6,719 bases of DNA, from positions 1 to 6,719 of the forward strand of contig PAYF01000023.1 in NCBI GenBank assembly GCA_002714745.1, given 5' to 3'. The notes beneath the pieces are model-generated. The model was not told where the DNA came from. It searched no databases and saw only the letters and a program-made list of their open reading frames with translations. Source of the stretch: Methanobacteriota archaeon (GTDB lineage: Archaea > Thermoplasmatota > Poseidoniia > Poseidoniales > Thalassarchaeaceae). The position numbers and the translations under genes are program-made. How positions within the stretch are numbered: position 1 is the first letter of the stretch; each line of letters starts with the position of its first letter. Below, piece by piece: positions 6,133 to 6,719 of this stretch.

Positions 6133-6719
6133 ATGGAGATTACCCCGAGCATCCTTACGGCGGACTTCGCCAGACTCGGAGAAACACTGGAGGAGGCGGT
6201 CGACGCAGGGATAAATTGGATTCACATGGATGTCATGGATGGCAACTGGGTAGTCAATAGGACAATCACCTTCGGACCTGCGCTAATCAAATCGGTTAGA
6301 GACAGATTGGGTCCTGAAGTGACTATTGACTGTCATCTGATGATTACAAACGCCGAAGAGACATGGCAGCAGTATGCTGATGCAGGCGTTGACATTGTAA
6401 TCTCCCATATCGAGGCTGTTGACGATTTCCCCGCCCTCATTACCGAGATGCGCCAAGCTGGAATTGGAGTCGGCTGTGTACTCAATCCAGACACGCCAGC
6501 CGAGGATGTGTTGCCACTTCTGCCAGAACTTGACCTAGTTCTCGTGATGTCGGTAGTACCTGGCAAGGGAGGCCAGTCGTTCATGCCCGAGGTCGAGGAC
6601 AAGGTCCGAGCCTTCCGAGCAGCTATCGATGAACAGGAATCCAATGGTGGCCGAACGGTCAAACTGATGATTGACGGGGGTATCAAGGATCACAACGCGG
6701 CAATGGTCGCAGAGTGGGG
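6133..6719 (+). CDS. rpe: Ribulose-phosphate 3-epimerase (partial, cut by the window edge)
   Basis: This enzyme interconverts D-ribulose 5-phosphate and D-xylulose 5-phosphate in the pentose phosphate pathway. There are 195 complete codons, with roughly 25-30 missing for a family length of about 220. The TIM-barrel motifs are in order: PSILTADFARLG (5-16), HMDVMDG (31-37, metal ligand H31 and catalytic or metal D33), DCHLMI (66-71, H68), SHIEA (91-95), GCVLNPDTP (114-122), VMSVVPGKGGQSF (138-150, phosphate-binding loop) and IDGGIKDHNA (180-189, D181). The loop after HMDVMDG reads NWVVNRTITFGP, longer than the usual FVPN-x-TFGP. ATG at 6133 gives the classic N-terminus MEITPSIL; GTG at 6106 or 6085 would add 9 or 16 residues without family support. 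No Shine-Dalgarno is seen. It diverges from thioredoxin. Confidence 0.95.
   Translation, partial: MEITPSILTADFARLGETLEEAVDAGINWIHMDVMDGNWVVNRTITFGPALIKSVRDRLGPEVTIDCHLMITNAEETWQQYADAGVDIVISHIEAVDDFPALITEMRQAGIGVGCVLNPDTPAEDVLPLLPELDLVLVMSVVPGKGGQSFMPEVEDKVRAFRAAIDEQESNGGRTVKLMIDGGIKDHNAAMVAEW

Noticed and set aside
6333..6686. 117-codon - strand frame at the right end
   Set aside because: It lies antisense to the epimerase, whose family motifs run through the same stretch on the + strand.
600..6719. Frequent CTAG tetranucleotides
   Set aside because: CTAG is rare in many prokaryotes and appears about 35 times here by eye, but that is close to the random expectation for this length, so it shows only a lack of avoidance.

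Overview
The window most likely comes from an archaeon, probably a Thermoplasmatota / marine group II (Poseidoniales)-like lineage. This is an inference from gene content and style: compact gene clusters, a fusion of an N-terminal winged helix to a STAND-type ATPase, a ferritin-VIT1 fusion, an M32 carboxypeptidase, weak or absent Shine-Dalgarno sites before most genes, and use of GTG and TTG starts. No rRNA, tRNA or ribosomal protein gene is present to fix the taxonomy.

Layout. Positions 1-521 hold no credible gene. Positions 1-330 are a strongly pyrimidine-biased + strand (about 79% C+T over 1-300 by hand count) built from TTTCC and GTTCTCTCC words, with a long direct repeat at 26-61 and 205-260. 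This is followed by a GC-rich stretch (about 331-420) and an AT-rich stretch (about 448-512). From 4079 down to 522, three genes on the - strand form a probable operon with 45-51 bp gaps: an MbfA-like ferritin/VIT1 iron transporter, an M32 metallocarboxypeptidase, and a PQQ/WD-like beta-propeller protein. Diverging from it across 84 bp, a + strand gene (4164-5714) encodes a MarR-like winged helix joined to a P-loop STAND-type ATPase. It converges with a thioredoxin gene (6028-5711), and the two stop codons interlock in a shared TTAA. A ribulose-phosphate 3-epimerase gene starts at 6133 on the + strand, diverges from thioredoxin and runs off the right edge.

Function. The iron transporter and thioredoxin suggest metal and redox homeostasis, M32 peptide turnover, and the epimerase central sugar-phosphate metabolism. 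The wHTH-ATPase lies head-to-head with the iron-transporter operon and is the natural candidate to regulate it, but that rests on position only. No defence system, mobile element, CRISPR array or RNA gene was recognised. The least explained parts are the repeat-bearing pyrimidine tract at the left end, the uncharacterised propeller, and a perfect 10-bp-arm inverted repeat inside the ATPase coding sequence.
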